Source: Leishmania donovani
Taxonomy: Eukaryota > Euglenozoa > Kinetoplastea > Trypanosomatida > Trypanosomatidae
Direction of reading: 5' to 3'
Length of the DNA stretch: 64,000 bases
Assembly: GCF_000227135.1 (NCBI RefSeq)
Contig: NC_018259.1
Span: 902,406-966,405 of the forward strand
The first letter of the stretch is position 1. The number at the start of each line of letters is the position of its first letter. The notes beneath the pieces were generated by a model. The model did not search any database, was not told the origin of the DNA, and saw nothing but the letters and a program-made list of their open reading frames with translations. Below, piece after piece: positions 50,901 to 58,197 of the stretch. A program made the position numbers and the translations under genes.

Positions 50901-53900
50901 TCGTCTTCGATGTGCTCACCGACGCATCACCACAGCAGCGATCCCCTTCCCTACCTAACAAGACGTCTGCCGACACCGGCATGCGGCCGCGCCGTCCCGA
51001 GTCGGGCGGTTCTACTTTGAGCATCATCTCGTCGTCGACCACACCTGGCTCGTGGAGGCAATATATCTCTCCCTCGTTTTTCTCGTGGCGGATCGCAAAA
51101 GACGCTGACGCAACTGCCATCACTGCACCAGAATCGTATGTAACCACATACTCGCGTGTGGCGGTTGGGGCAGCAGCGTCGGCACTATCTCCGGCACCGT
51201 GGAAACCCTCGCTGTGAAAACGGTCAGGGCTCCTGGAGCCGGAAGGCGCCCTGGCAGCCGAGCCACTACTTGCCTCCCCGTCGTCGCTCTCGTAGGGGAT
51301 GACTGACTTTCTCCGCTTGATGAGCGCGTCTACCGCCACGTGTCCGCCGTCCTCACCGCCCAGGCTGCCTCTGCTTGCGTGCTGGCCCGCAGAGACGCCG
51401 TCCCTGGCAGGACCGTTTGGCCACTCATGCTCTGCCGCGGCGAGATCTACACAGACGTCCTCGCCGTAATGACGCGCATCCGCAACGATGTCCTCTTTGC
51501 CTGCCACCGCTGCCTCTGCGTGTAAGTCACCGCTTTCTACACACGGTGCGCGCCCCACAGCCGCCCAAGAAGGTGATGATGCAGACAAGGACGGCTGAGT
51601 TGCCGGCTTACTTCCCAGCACGCTGCCTACAGTGCCCGACACGAGAGCACCGGGGACATCCACGCTGTACGGCTGTGAAGCTTGGAGCTCCGCCCGCCGC
51701 ACCACTAGTGCGGCCGCCGATTTCGGTGGCAGCGAGAGCGGTTGCGCGTCACGCGATGTGCCGTCGCCGTCAAGCATCGTCCCCTTCTCCACCTCAACGG
51801 CGTGGCTGGGCAACTCGGACTTCAGAGTCGGCGCCTCTGCCGGGCACGACCGTTGAGGCGATTCTATGGTGTCTCTCCCCCCATGTGTGTACTTGCCGCG
51901 GTCCCTCTCCCCCTCTGTGTCTAACAAGGTCCGGTGGCGGCAGCGAGGACGCAGAAAGGCCTGCAGCACGGTCACGCACCATGTCAAGTCGCCGGGAATT
52001 CGAGGGGACGGCGTGAGTTCGGGCAGCTGGCGCGCGGCTGACGGGGCCGATGCGGCGAGGTCCGAAACGCCAGCGCCAGCACTGCCTTTCTGCGGTGTCG
52101 CAGCAGCTCCGCTTCTCTGCCCTGGTGGGTCGGCGGCAGCTTTCTGCATGCTCTCGACGGTAAGCGCATCAGGGAAGACGGGCTCACTGTGTCGATGATG
52201 TGGTAGCGACTTTGGTGTCTCTGGCTCGGTCTCGAAAAGCAGGCCGTGCGCCACAAAAGACTCTGTCAATGTGCTATTCGCCTGGGGCGGTTCGCGAGGC
52301 GGTGAAGGATGATGCTGAGGGGCACTACGCGTGTGCGCATCGTAGGGGGTGAACGATGCCCGGGGCGGCAGATGTGCAGTCGTGTCCATCTCTGGCTCTC
52401 CTGCGTTGCTTCGCAACAGGGAGGCAGAGGTGCAACGCATTAATGGGCCAGACGCGGCTGGCCCAGCGCGCCCAGTCGACGTGCGGTATTCAGTGCGTCG
52501 GCCAGGCGGCGGGATCGGCACGCGCATTGATGGATCCCAGGATGCTCTCTTGCCGCCGTGCTGCTGCTGCTCTCTCGTCTCCGGTGATGGATGTGACAGG
52601 GATGTGTGGTTCTGCTCCGAAGAAGCGGTGGCGTGGTTAGTGGCGCTGGGTCGATGTCGAAGCAATGATGCAGGCGGTCGGCGTGGGGCATACAAGGAGT
52701 GCAGCACGGCGTTTGCGCTGCTGGGGCGGCGACGCGGCTGTGAACTCATCGAATTCCGCAGCGCAAAAGCGCTGGCGGAGGGCCAGAGAAACGGCGCCTC
52801 GTGCGGGGTGGGGAAGCTCTCACGATAAAACGCACGAGAAGGGCCGCGCGGGCACCTACCGACCACCTCCACATTGCGCGGTAGCACTGATGTCACTACA
52901 GTACTCTGCAGCGGGGATGTGAAGTCTTTCGGAATGGGCACGGCTGCAGACAACACCGCTGGAGACCGCTGAGGACGCTGGTGCGTACGCGCGCGGTGCT
53001 TGCTCGGGGAGCGGGTATTGTGCGAAGGGTACGACCCCGCTGGCACAGCCCCGCTACTGGAGGCCGAGGAGATGCGCAGCGGGTGACGGTAGAGCTCCAC
53101 CTCGACCTCCTCTCGCCGCCAGCGTGTCTTCATGGTCGCCATGTACTGCTTCAACAGCTGTGCACGCTGCTGCTCCTCCGTGGCGAGGCGAGGAATGGCG
53201 AGGAGCCAGCGATGCGCCTGCTGATACTGCTGATAAGCTTCCTTGTAGAAGCCCATCTCATCCAGCCATCTCGCATGTGTCTGCTTCACGTACGACAAGA
53301 AGCATACGCTCTCGCGCCACTGTAGCCACATGCACATGAGCGCCTTTTCCTCCTCTCCTTCGGTGGTCGCCGCTGCATCGCTGTAACGGTGACCCTCTGC
53401 CGATGCGTTTGCAGCCGCGGCGATCCCGTCGCGGTTGTCCTCACCGCCCCTGCTCGCAGCACGCGCGCCATCTGGGAAGTCCCTTGCCTGGAACGCGCGC
53501 CCCTGTGTCAGCCGCCGCCGCATCTGCGTTGCCTTGTCCTTCGCCTGGAACACTTGCCGCTCCACCGCCTCCTCCGCCATCTCGGCGTATCGCAGCGCCT
53601 CGGTCAGCTGCCGAAGGCCATGCTGCGTCTGCGCCATGTTAAAATATGTGATGCCGATTCCAGGTGCCTGAAGCTCTTCCTCCAGGGCCGCCGACCGGGC
53701 GAAGAGTGCGCTTGCCAGCGTGTACTCCCCCAGCTTGAAGTGGTAGACGCCGAGGTTGTGCTCCACAGCGGCCACGGCCTTGAGTCGCCGCGGTTCCTGC
53801 GACGGGGAGAAAAAGGGGGCGCTGATGCTGAACACATTGTCGCTGCTGATGTGGTTGATATTGGCACCGCTGTCGCTGGATGTGAACATTGTCGGGCTCT

Positions 53901-55641
53901 TACGGTCGTGGCTCCTGGCCTGTGACGACGCGGCAGTCGGCCGCTGCAGCGGGGTTGTGTCACGGCCATCGCGAGGTTCATTACGCCCTCCCGCCGCGCC
54001 GTTGATCGAGGGGGCCTCGAGCTCTACAGGATCTGGCAGATAGCGGAATACCCGACCGGCACCCTTGCGCAGCAGCCTGCCCGCCCGCTGCAGAAGCTGC
54101 AGGGCCGCAGAATATTGCCCTTGATTCATCCACTCCAGCGCGTGGCGGTTCGCAAGCTCTACAAAGTGCAGAGCTGTAGACACCGTCGCGTCCTCGGCCT
54201 CCTCGAGTTGCCCAACCAGAAGCTCGCGATGCTCTTCGCTGTCTGCGCCGCTGCTCGTCAGGGTGGTGCCCGTGTCGGCTGCCGACCTCGCGGCTAGATG
54301 CGCGTCCAGAACCATGACCTGCCGCATTAGCGTGAAAACAAGCCCCAGCTGCGCATCCAGCTGCTGCTCGAGCTCGCTTGCCTGCGCGTCGAAGGCCTGC
54401 TGGGCACGTGCATGACGCACATCCTGGCTCACGCGACTGATGTGACCAGTGCTGGCTACATGAGCGATACCTTCAGAGGCGCGTGTGATTGGCGGATGCG
54501 GCAGCTGCTGGTGCGCTGGCATGCTGCGCAGAAACGACTCACTCGCCCTGCCAAGCGTAGAGGTGGCATCTGGCGCCAGCGGCGGTGTCGAGAACGATGG
54601 CATCCGACGTCCGCGCTGCGAAGACGCTGCCCCTGACGACGGTCGCTCCAGGCTCTGCGACGTGCGTGCTTGAGCATGCGCTGTGCGCGTCGGCAGCTGG
54701 CCTGGGCAAAACGCGGCACCCTGCACTCTAGCGCCAGAGTCCGAGCAGCGCAGCGAGGACGACGAAGGCGGGGCACTACCTCGGTCTCCGAAACCGTCGC
54801 CCTCGGAAACAGTGCCGTCGCACTGTGCAGCGGCGCTGCACGCGGGACCTAAAGCCTGTTGCTGCAACAGGGCACTCAGATGCGAGCGTAGCTCGGCAAC
54901 ATCGCTGTGGCGCGTCTGCGCGAAGGTCGTCGCGGGGGAAATCGACGAAGAAGGCGGCCGCCGAGTGCCTTCCGTGCGCGCCGGCAGCGACGCCGACGAA
55001 AGGGATGGCGTGGACAGTGTGATCACGGCGGCAGCGGCGGCGAATGTTTTCGTGCCGCCGCTGTCGACGGTGGGCCGAAACACGTCTACGTTCTCGCTGT
55101 GGGGACGACGACGCTCTTCCCCCGCCACCACGCCGTGCTGATGCACGGGTGTGTCCCCTGCATGGATCGACGAGATAGGGCTACCTTGTAGCCAGCAGGT
55201 GTAGGCTCTGTCGTGCTTATTGAAAGGCAAAGCCACGTCGCGGTTGCTGGCAGGAGCGGAGGCCGGGCCAGCCACGACATCGTCTATGTGCCCGTAGGTT
55301 CTAAAGTTTTGCATGGCAAGACTGCTCTGGTCGGAACTTAAGCTGCTTGGTGGTCGATGGGCGCCTTGCGCCGGGAGCGGCGGGCGAGCAGCACCAGCGC
55401 AAGAAGCGCCGGTCGTGGCGTGGGTGTCCAGTGTGCGGTTCACCGGCTGTGCAGTGGGGCGTAGGGGAGTGTTGCTGCCTTTGGTAGGTACAGGGCACTC
55501 AAACTCATCCATACGGTCCATCATAGAGACATAAGAGGAGGCCGTTCCACAGGACGGCGAGAAGGCGTAGCAGCCATCTGCGGCATCCTTTGGTGGGGCG
55601 TTAGGCGTTCCATCGAGTGCGTCAGATGAACTATACTGCAT
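47950..55641 (-). CDS. Giant TPR- and IQ-motif protein (2,563 aa)
   Basis: Complete ORF from ATG 55641 (MQYSSSDALDGTPNAPPK) to 47950. Residues ~480-860 are the ordered core and contain TPR-like helix pairs: EWMNQGQYSAALQLLQRAG (~500), VEHNLGVYHFKLGEYTLASA (~620), ITYFNMAQTQHGLRQLTEA (~655) and LDEMGFYKEAYQQYQQAHR (~795). Their spacing resembles trypanosomatid TPR proteins of the flagellum and cytoskeleton. Almost everything from 870 to 2,520 is Ser/Ala/Glu/Pro-rich and predicted disordered, with no transmembrane segment. The last 30 residues carry an IQ motif (VIQQAWRDCVAARMRR), a likely calmodulin or light-chain site, after a helix rich in Gln and Glu. A short basic/Ser-Pro linker is near 880-1000. 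TPR platform plus C-terminal IQ suggests a calmodulin-regulated scaffold, perhaps cytoskeletal; this is inference. No frame break is seen over 7.7 kb. Confidence 0.88.
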   Translation of the reverse strand: MQYSSSDALDGTPNAPPKDAADGCYAFSPSCGTASSYVSMMDRMDEFECPVPTKGSNTPLRPTAQPVNRTLDTHATTGASCAGAARPPLPAQGAHRPPSSLSSDQSSLAMQNFRTYGHIDDVVAGPASAPASNRDVALPFNKHDRAYTCWLQGSPISSIHAGDTPVHQHGVVAGEERRRPHSENVDVFRPTVDSGGTKTFAAAAAVITLSTPSLSSASLPARTEGTRRPPSSSISPATTFAQTRHSDVAELRSHLSALLQQQALGPACSAAAQCDGTVSEGDGFGDRGSAPPSSSSLRCSDSGARVQGAAFCPGQLPTRTAHAQARTSQSLERPSSGAASSQRGRRMPSFSTPPLAPDATSTLGRASESFLRSMPAHQQLPHPPITRASEGIAHVASTGHISRVSQDVRHARAQQAFDAQASELEQQLDAQLGLVFTLMRQVMVLDAHLAARSAADTGTTLTSSGADSEEHRELLVGQLEEAEDATVSTALHFVELANRHALEWMNQGQYSAALQLLQRAGRLLRKGAGRVFRYLPDPVELEAPSINGAAGGRNEPRDGRDTTPLQRPTAASSQARSHDRKSPTMFTSSDSGANINHISSDNVFSISAPFFSPSQEPRRLKAVAAVEHNLGVYHFKLGEYTLASALFARSAALEEELQAPGIGITYFNMAQTQHGLRQLTEALRYAEMAEEAVERQVFQAKDKATQMRRRLTQGRAFQARDFPDGARAASRGGEDNRDGIAAAANASAEGHRYSDAAATTEGEEEKALMCMWLQWRESVCFLSYVKQTHARWLDEMGFYKEAYQQYQQAHRWLLAIPRLATEEQQRAQLLKQYMATMKTRWRREEVEVELYRHPLRISSASSSGAVPAGSYPSHNTRSPSKHRARTHQRPQRSPAVLSAAVPIPKDFTSPLQSTVVTSVLPRNVEVVGRCPRGPSRAFYRESFPTPHEAPFLWPSASAFALRNSMSSQPRRRPSSANAVLHSLYAPRRPPASLLRHRPSATNHATASSEQNHTSLSHPSPETREQQQHGGKRASWDPSMRVPIPPPGRRTEYRTSTGRAGPAASGPLMRCTSASLLRSNAGEPEMDTTAHLPPRASFTPYDAHTRSAPQHHPSPPREPPQANSTLTESFVAHGLLFETEPETPKSLPHHRHSEPVFPDALTVESMQKAAADPPGQRSGAAATPQKGSAGAGVSDLAASAPSAARQLPELTPSPRIPGDLTWCVTVLQAFLRPRCRHRTLLDTEGERDRGKYTHGGRDTIESPQRSCPAEAPTLKSELPSHAVEVEKGTMLDGDGTSRDAQPLSLPPKSAAALVVRRAELQASQPYSVDVPGALVSGTVGSVLGSKPATQPSLSASSPSWAAVGRAPCVESGDLHAEAAVAGKEDIVADARHYGEDVCVDLAAAEHEWPNGPARDGVSAGQHASRGSLGGEDGGHVAVDALIKRRKSVIPYESDDGEASSGSAARAPSGSRSPDRFHSEGFHGAGDSADAAAPTATREYVVTYDSGAVMAVASASFAIRHEKNEGEIYCLHEPGVVDDEMMLKVEPPDSGRRGRMPVSADVLLGREGDRCCGDASVSTSKTNAHNTSGKGEGDAMTMLAEEREDAPGNALVLGTRASVPEEAKADSLSALPQLNAGDGKDSVVASLEMRAHKEDQHLVCEAQGRGTAAQRTASRFRAPADKVLRAEQAELACAEAAVAGSLSARHSTTLNKVASSVATVAEAFASAANDYGDMPKLSSLSPTSWAARRGTRAPFQSPRDAEARERGLKAVPAPAALSNSSHSPVSQAPQGTSQRADQVDGSCNAELGAAGEAEASNFFCAAAHATLSDRSGEDDVSDRTAARKAALSDSPTPPSAFSACAENVCPSSVEDTAPPGGSSMRASISATSVRFAAYAHEAPQKVGSSASACTGDPEVEGDNGPASEALHQETEGEWGSAWDKGSSAAPEASAASGGRAASSGREAAGCGEAVPWTEKVNDATDALAVTVAFPGGEAEAQLTPPADNDGHAHQSSHAATLFSPTSRSGESRRGDSPTTTSAERPPRNEGADLQWSEDFANARATAEERSAEVSAAIKEGPSPEEAVVAPQPLATLPPRRGRIFVFAPHQLAASAPMELTNVNFSFRSGDAFERIRSPTRTQEQPAATLDTDTVEDGAAKPVLLRVAGGGRTSGSSDGSLCSKEGYCCAAAMMAYATAEDETVDRRAASIGSTTTQITQLRGSSSRSIHDGNDLRLGDGESPVKPEAVELAKSIAPGSTMAPSSAIMHDRSPLPSASVNVAAPSEAPVTANEDVAQAEDKDVKRLQRARQDLLSTHETDIIENMDTPPPCTTSAPNTPELLDPSKPPCSSAVFAPIAASVAVAPVEAPRGSGRAAEWETKPSTAVPLPLSPRPESPAALPEAGERAAGLLSPRNCPLDREGDLLGCVHGGDADEATPPGKGDALATTEGETALEVGTNHPVNALKDGMAGAHEKARLKSGGAHGTAVASHEVSAGHLLPPHLPAPFHKPRPQQQRLGTNESTWSDMETDEAQRRYIRDQIVQEEAAGVIQQAWRDCVAARMRRQLHLLW

Positions 55642-56317
55642 CCCGGTCTTGGAGACACCGCTCGCCGTGCCCTCATGCGCTCCCTAAACGCGAAGGCAGA
55701 GGTGCGGATGTCGGACAGACAACGTTCGCAAGGCGTATGCTAACGAGAAAGGTGAGGAAAAGCGCCGCGCATAACGACCACCACTGAGCGGTGGCAGAAA
55801 GGCTCGATGCCCTCTCCCTCTCTGCGCCGGCCGTGCGGATGCACGCAGGCAACGGCCTCCTCAGTTTTACGCGCGCACTGCTAGAGAGGTGAATGCCTTA
55901 TCCGTCTCCCCGCGCACCGGGCTCACACGCACGACTTCGCTCTCGATTATGTCTTTCGGTTGGTTGTGGCTGTTGTCGTCACCTTTCCACCCCTCTCCTG
56001 CTTCGCGCGAAGGGAAAGGAGTGGTCGTTCAAGGACGAGTTTAAACACAGAATAAGAGGTGGCCGCCGCGGGGCGTTCGCCCGGCCGGTGACGAGAGGCA
56101 GAGTGGAAGAGGGAATGGCAGAAATTAGTGCAAGGCAGAACGAAGAAAAAAGGAAGAGAAAATACACACGCACGGCCGCGAGCATACGTGCGCGCTACAC
56201 GCAGACACATGTGTGCACACGCACACACTGCTGGCAGCTAACTGCCCGGCCTATCCAAGGAAAGGAGGTTTTTCGTGCCGTTTTTTCTTTCGGTTCCAAC
56301 GTGTCCGTTTCTCTGTC

Positions 56318-56480
56318 ATACAACAGGAGTCCAAACCCAACTCGAGCCCGCACGCGCCCCGTCACAGGCCCGCCTCGCGTGGTGTGCAGCAGCGCTAGAC
56401 ACGCGCGTCACAGCAATGCGCCAACCCAGTCATCGCAGCACGACCCCTGCCTCAGACGCGGCCCCACCCACCCACCCCCG
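56318..56480. mobile_element. SIDER-type fragment at a contig end
   Basis: The first ~150 bp of the repeat, starting at the same sequence as the copy at 57059, then cut by N. The 150 bp before the gap (56331-56480) is repeated exactly just after it at 56580-56729. Confidence 0.75.
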
Positions 56481-56579
56481 NNNNNNNNNNNNNNNNNNNN
56501 NNNNNNNNNNNNNNNNNNNNNNNNNNNNNNNNNNNNNNNNNNNNNNNNNNNNNNNNNNNNNNNNNNNNNNNNNNNNNNN
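56481..56579. other. Assembly gap (99 N), probably artefactual
   Basis: A run of 99 N flanked by an exact 150-bp direct repeat of SIDER-like sequence, indicating overlapping contig ends. Confidence 0.95.
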
Positions 56580-56840
56580 CCAAACCCAACTCGAGCCCGC
56601 ACGCGCCCCGTCACAGGCCCGCCTCGCGTGGTGTGCAGCAGCGCTAGACACGCGCGTCACAGCAATGCGCCAACCCAGTCATCGCAGCACGACCCCTGCC
56701 TCAGACGCGGCCCCACCCACCCACCCCCGACCCGCGCCCATCGTGCCGGCCGCCACGCGGTGCATCCTCCTCGGCGTGGCGCAGGCTCCCTGCACACCAG
56801 CAGGCAGTGCGCGAGGGCCGGGGGGTGGGTGGTGGGTCAC
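56580..56840. mobile_element. SIDER-type fragment joined to element's own left flank
   Basis: 261 bp identical to 57072-57332 of the intact copy. It breaks off inside the element and joins directly at a shared CA to sequence that elsewhere lies left of the element (56099 onward = 56840 onward). This is either a real tandem duplication junction or an assembly chimera. Confidence 0.75.
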
Positions 56841-57058
56841 AGAGTGGAAGAGGGAATGGCAGAAATTAGTGCAAGGCAGAACGAAGAAAAAAGGAAGAGA
56901 AAATACACACGCACGGCCGCGAGCATACGTGCGCGCTACACGCAGACACATGTGTGCACACGCACACACTGCTGGCAGCTAACTGCCCGGCCTATCCAAG
57001 GAAAGGAGGTTTTTCGTGCCGTTTTTTCTTTCGGTTCCAACGTGTCCGTTTCTCTGTC

Positions 57059-57689
57059 ATACAACAGGAGTCCAAACCCAACTCGAGCCCGCACGCGCCC
57101 CGTCACAGGCCCGCCTCGCGTGGTGTGCAGCAGCGCTAGACACGCGCGTCACAGCAATGCGCCAACCCAGTCATCGCAGCACGACCCCTGCCTCAGACGC
57201 GGCCCCACCCACCCACCCCCGACCCGCGCCCATCGTGCCGGCCGCCACGCGGTGCATCCTCCTCGGCGTGGCGCAGGCTCCCTGCACACCAGCAGGCAGT
57301 GCGCGAGGGCCGGGGGGTGGGTGGTGGGTCACACGCCCGAGCCACGCTGACGCTCTGCCTAATCATATGGATTAGGCACAAGCGTGCTCGCTGTCGCAGG
57401 GGGGGGGTGCCCCGACGCAGCGCCATCCAGGACCTGGGCGCCGGCATCTGTAGCGATGCATCGCCCGGGCCTCCCTCCTCCCCTTACGTCGTGGGTGCCG
57501 GGCCCCCGGCATCCCCGGAAGTGAGGTTCGGCATTCGGCAGGGATAGGTGGAGGGAGGGGAGAGCTGCCTGCCCCCGCCCCCTCCCTCCCTTCCCCACAG
57601 AGAAAGGGAGAGCGTGTAGGGGGAGGGCGCTGGACTCTGATGATGCCATGCACTGAGGCGTTCCACCTCCGTCGTTCGGGAAGGAGAGA
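57059..57689. mobile_element. SIDER-type degenerate retroposon, near-complete reference copy
   Basis: The best copy in the window, ~630 bp without internal gap. It starts near ATACAACAGGAGTCC, has C-rich and G-rich blocks, a CGACCCGCGCCCATCGTGCC segment, the perfect hairpin at 57356-57378, a G-run at 57400-57407, a purine/pyrimidine block, and ends near TCGTTCGGGAAGGAGAGA. In the neighbouring copy this end is followed by an A-rich stretch, which may be the retroposon tail. There is no protein-coding capacity, as expected for SIDERs. Subtype (SIDER1 or SIDER2) is not decided here. Confidence 0.75.
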
Positions 57690-57788
57690 NNNNNNNNNNN
57701 NNNNNNNNNNNNNNNNNNNNNNNNNNNNNNNNNNNNNNNNNNNNNNNNNNNNNNNNNNNNNNNNNNNNNNNNNNNNNNNNNNNNNNNN
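57690..57788. other. Assembly gap (99 N), probably artefactual
   Basis: A run of 99 N. The 352 bp before it (57338-57689) and the 353 bp after it (57789-58141) are the same sequence apart from one substitution and one homopolymer length change. Confidence 0.95.
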
Positions 57789-58141
57789 CGAGCCACGCTG
57801 ACGCTCTGCCTAATCATATGGATTAGGCACAAGCGTGCTCGCTGTCGCAGGGGGGGGGTGCCCCGACGCAGCGCCATCCAGGACCTGGGCGCCGGCATCT
57901 GTAGCGATGCATCGCCCGGGCCTCCCTCCTCCCCTTACGTCGTGGGTGCCGGGCCCCCGGCATCCCCGGAAGTGAGGTTCGGCATTCGGCAGGGATAGGT
58001 GGAGGGAGGGGAGAGCTGCCTGCCCCCGCCCCCTCCCTCCCTTCCCCACAGAGAAAGAGAGAGCGTGTAGGGGGGAGGGCGCTGGACTCTGATGATGCCA
58101 TGCACTGAGGCGTTCCACCTCCGTCGTTCGGGAAGGAGAGA
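57789..58141. mobile_element. SIDER-type fragment after gap, with A-rich end
   Basis: Second half of the repeat, near-identical to 57338-57689, with the hairpin at 57807-57829. It is followed by an A-rich stretch (58141-58165) and then the stop of the minus-strand gene at 58198. Confidence 0.75.
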
Positions 58142-58197
58142 AAAACGGTAGAAAAAGAAAGCATTGAAATGCCGATATCGTATACGTAAGCATCCCC

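Larger units (their letters stand above)
55642..58197. other. SIDER-containing spacer with assembly duplications
   Basis: This is the 3' spacer of the 1,016-aa gene at 58198 (minus strand) and the upstream region of the giant TPR/IQ gene. It holds four full or partial SIDER-like pieces, two N-runs and a 741-bp tandem duplication (56099-56480 repeated at 56840-57221). SIDER elements in 3' UTRs are known to affect mRNA stability in Leishmania, so this may be regulatory for the upstream gene. Part of the apparent length is probably assembly artefact. No gene is present. Confidence 0.6.

Noticed and set aside
55893..57350. 485-codon frame reading through N into SIDER-like repeats
   Set aside because: It crosses an N-run and duplicated assembly segments. 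The repeats are non-coding.
56318..58141. Repeats considered as a CRISPR-like or satellite array
   Set aside because: Units are long retroposon pieces duplicated at N-runs, not short regular repeats with unique spacers, and the organism is eukaryotic.
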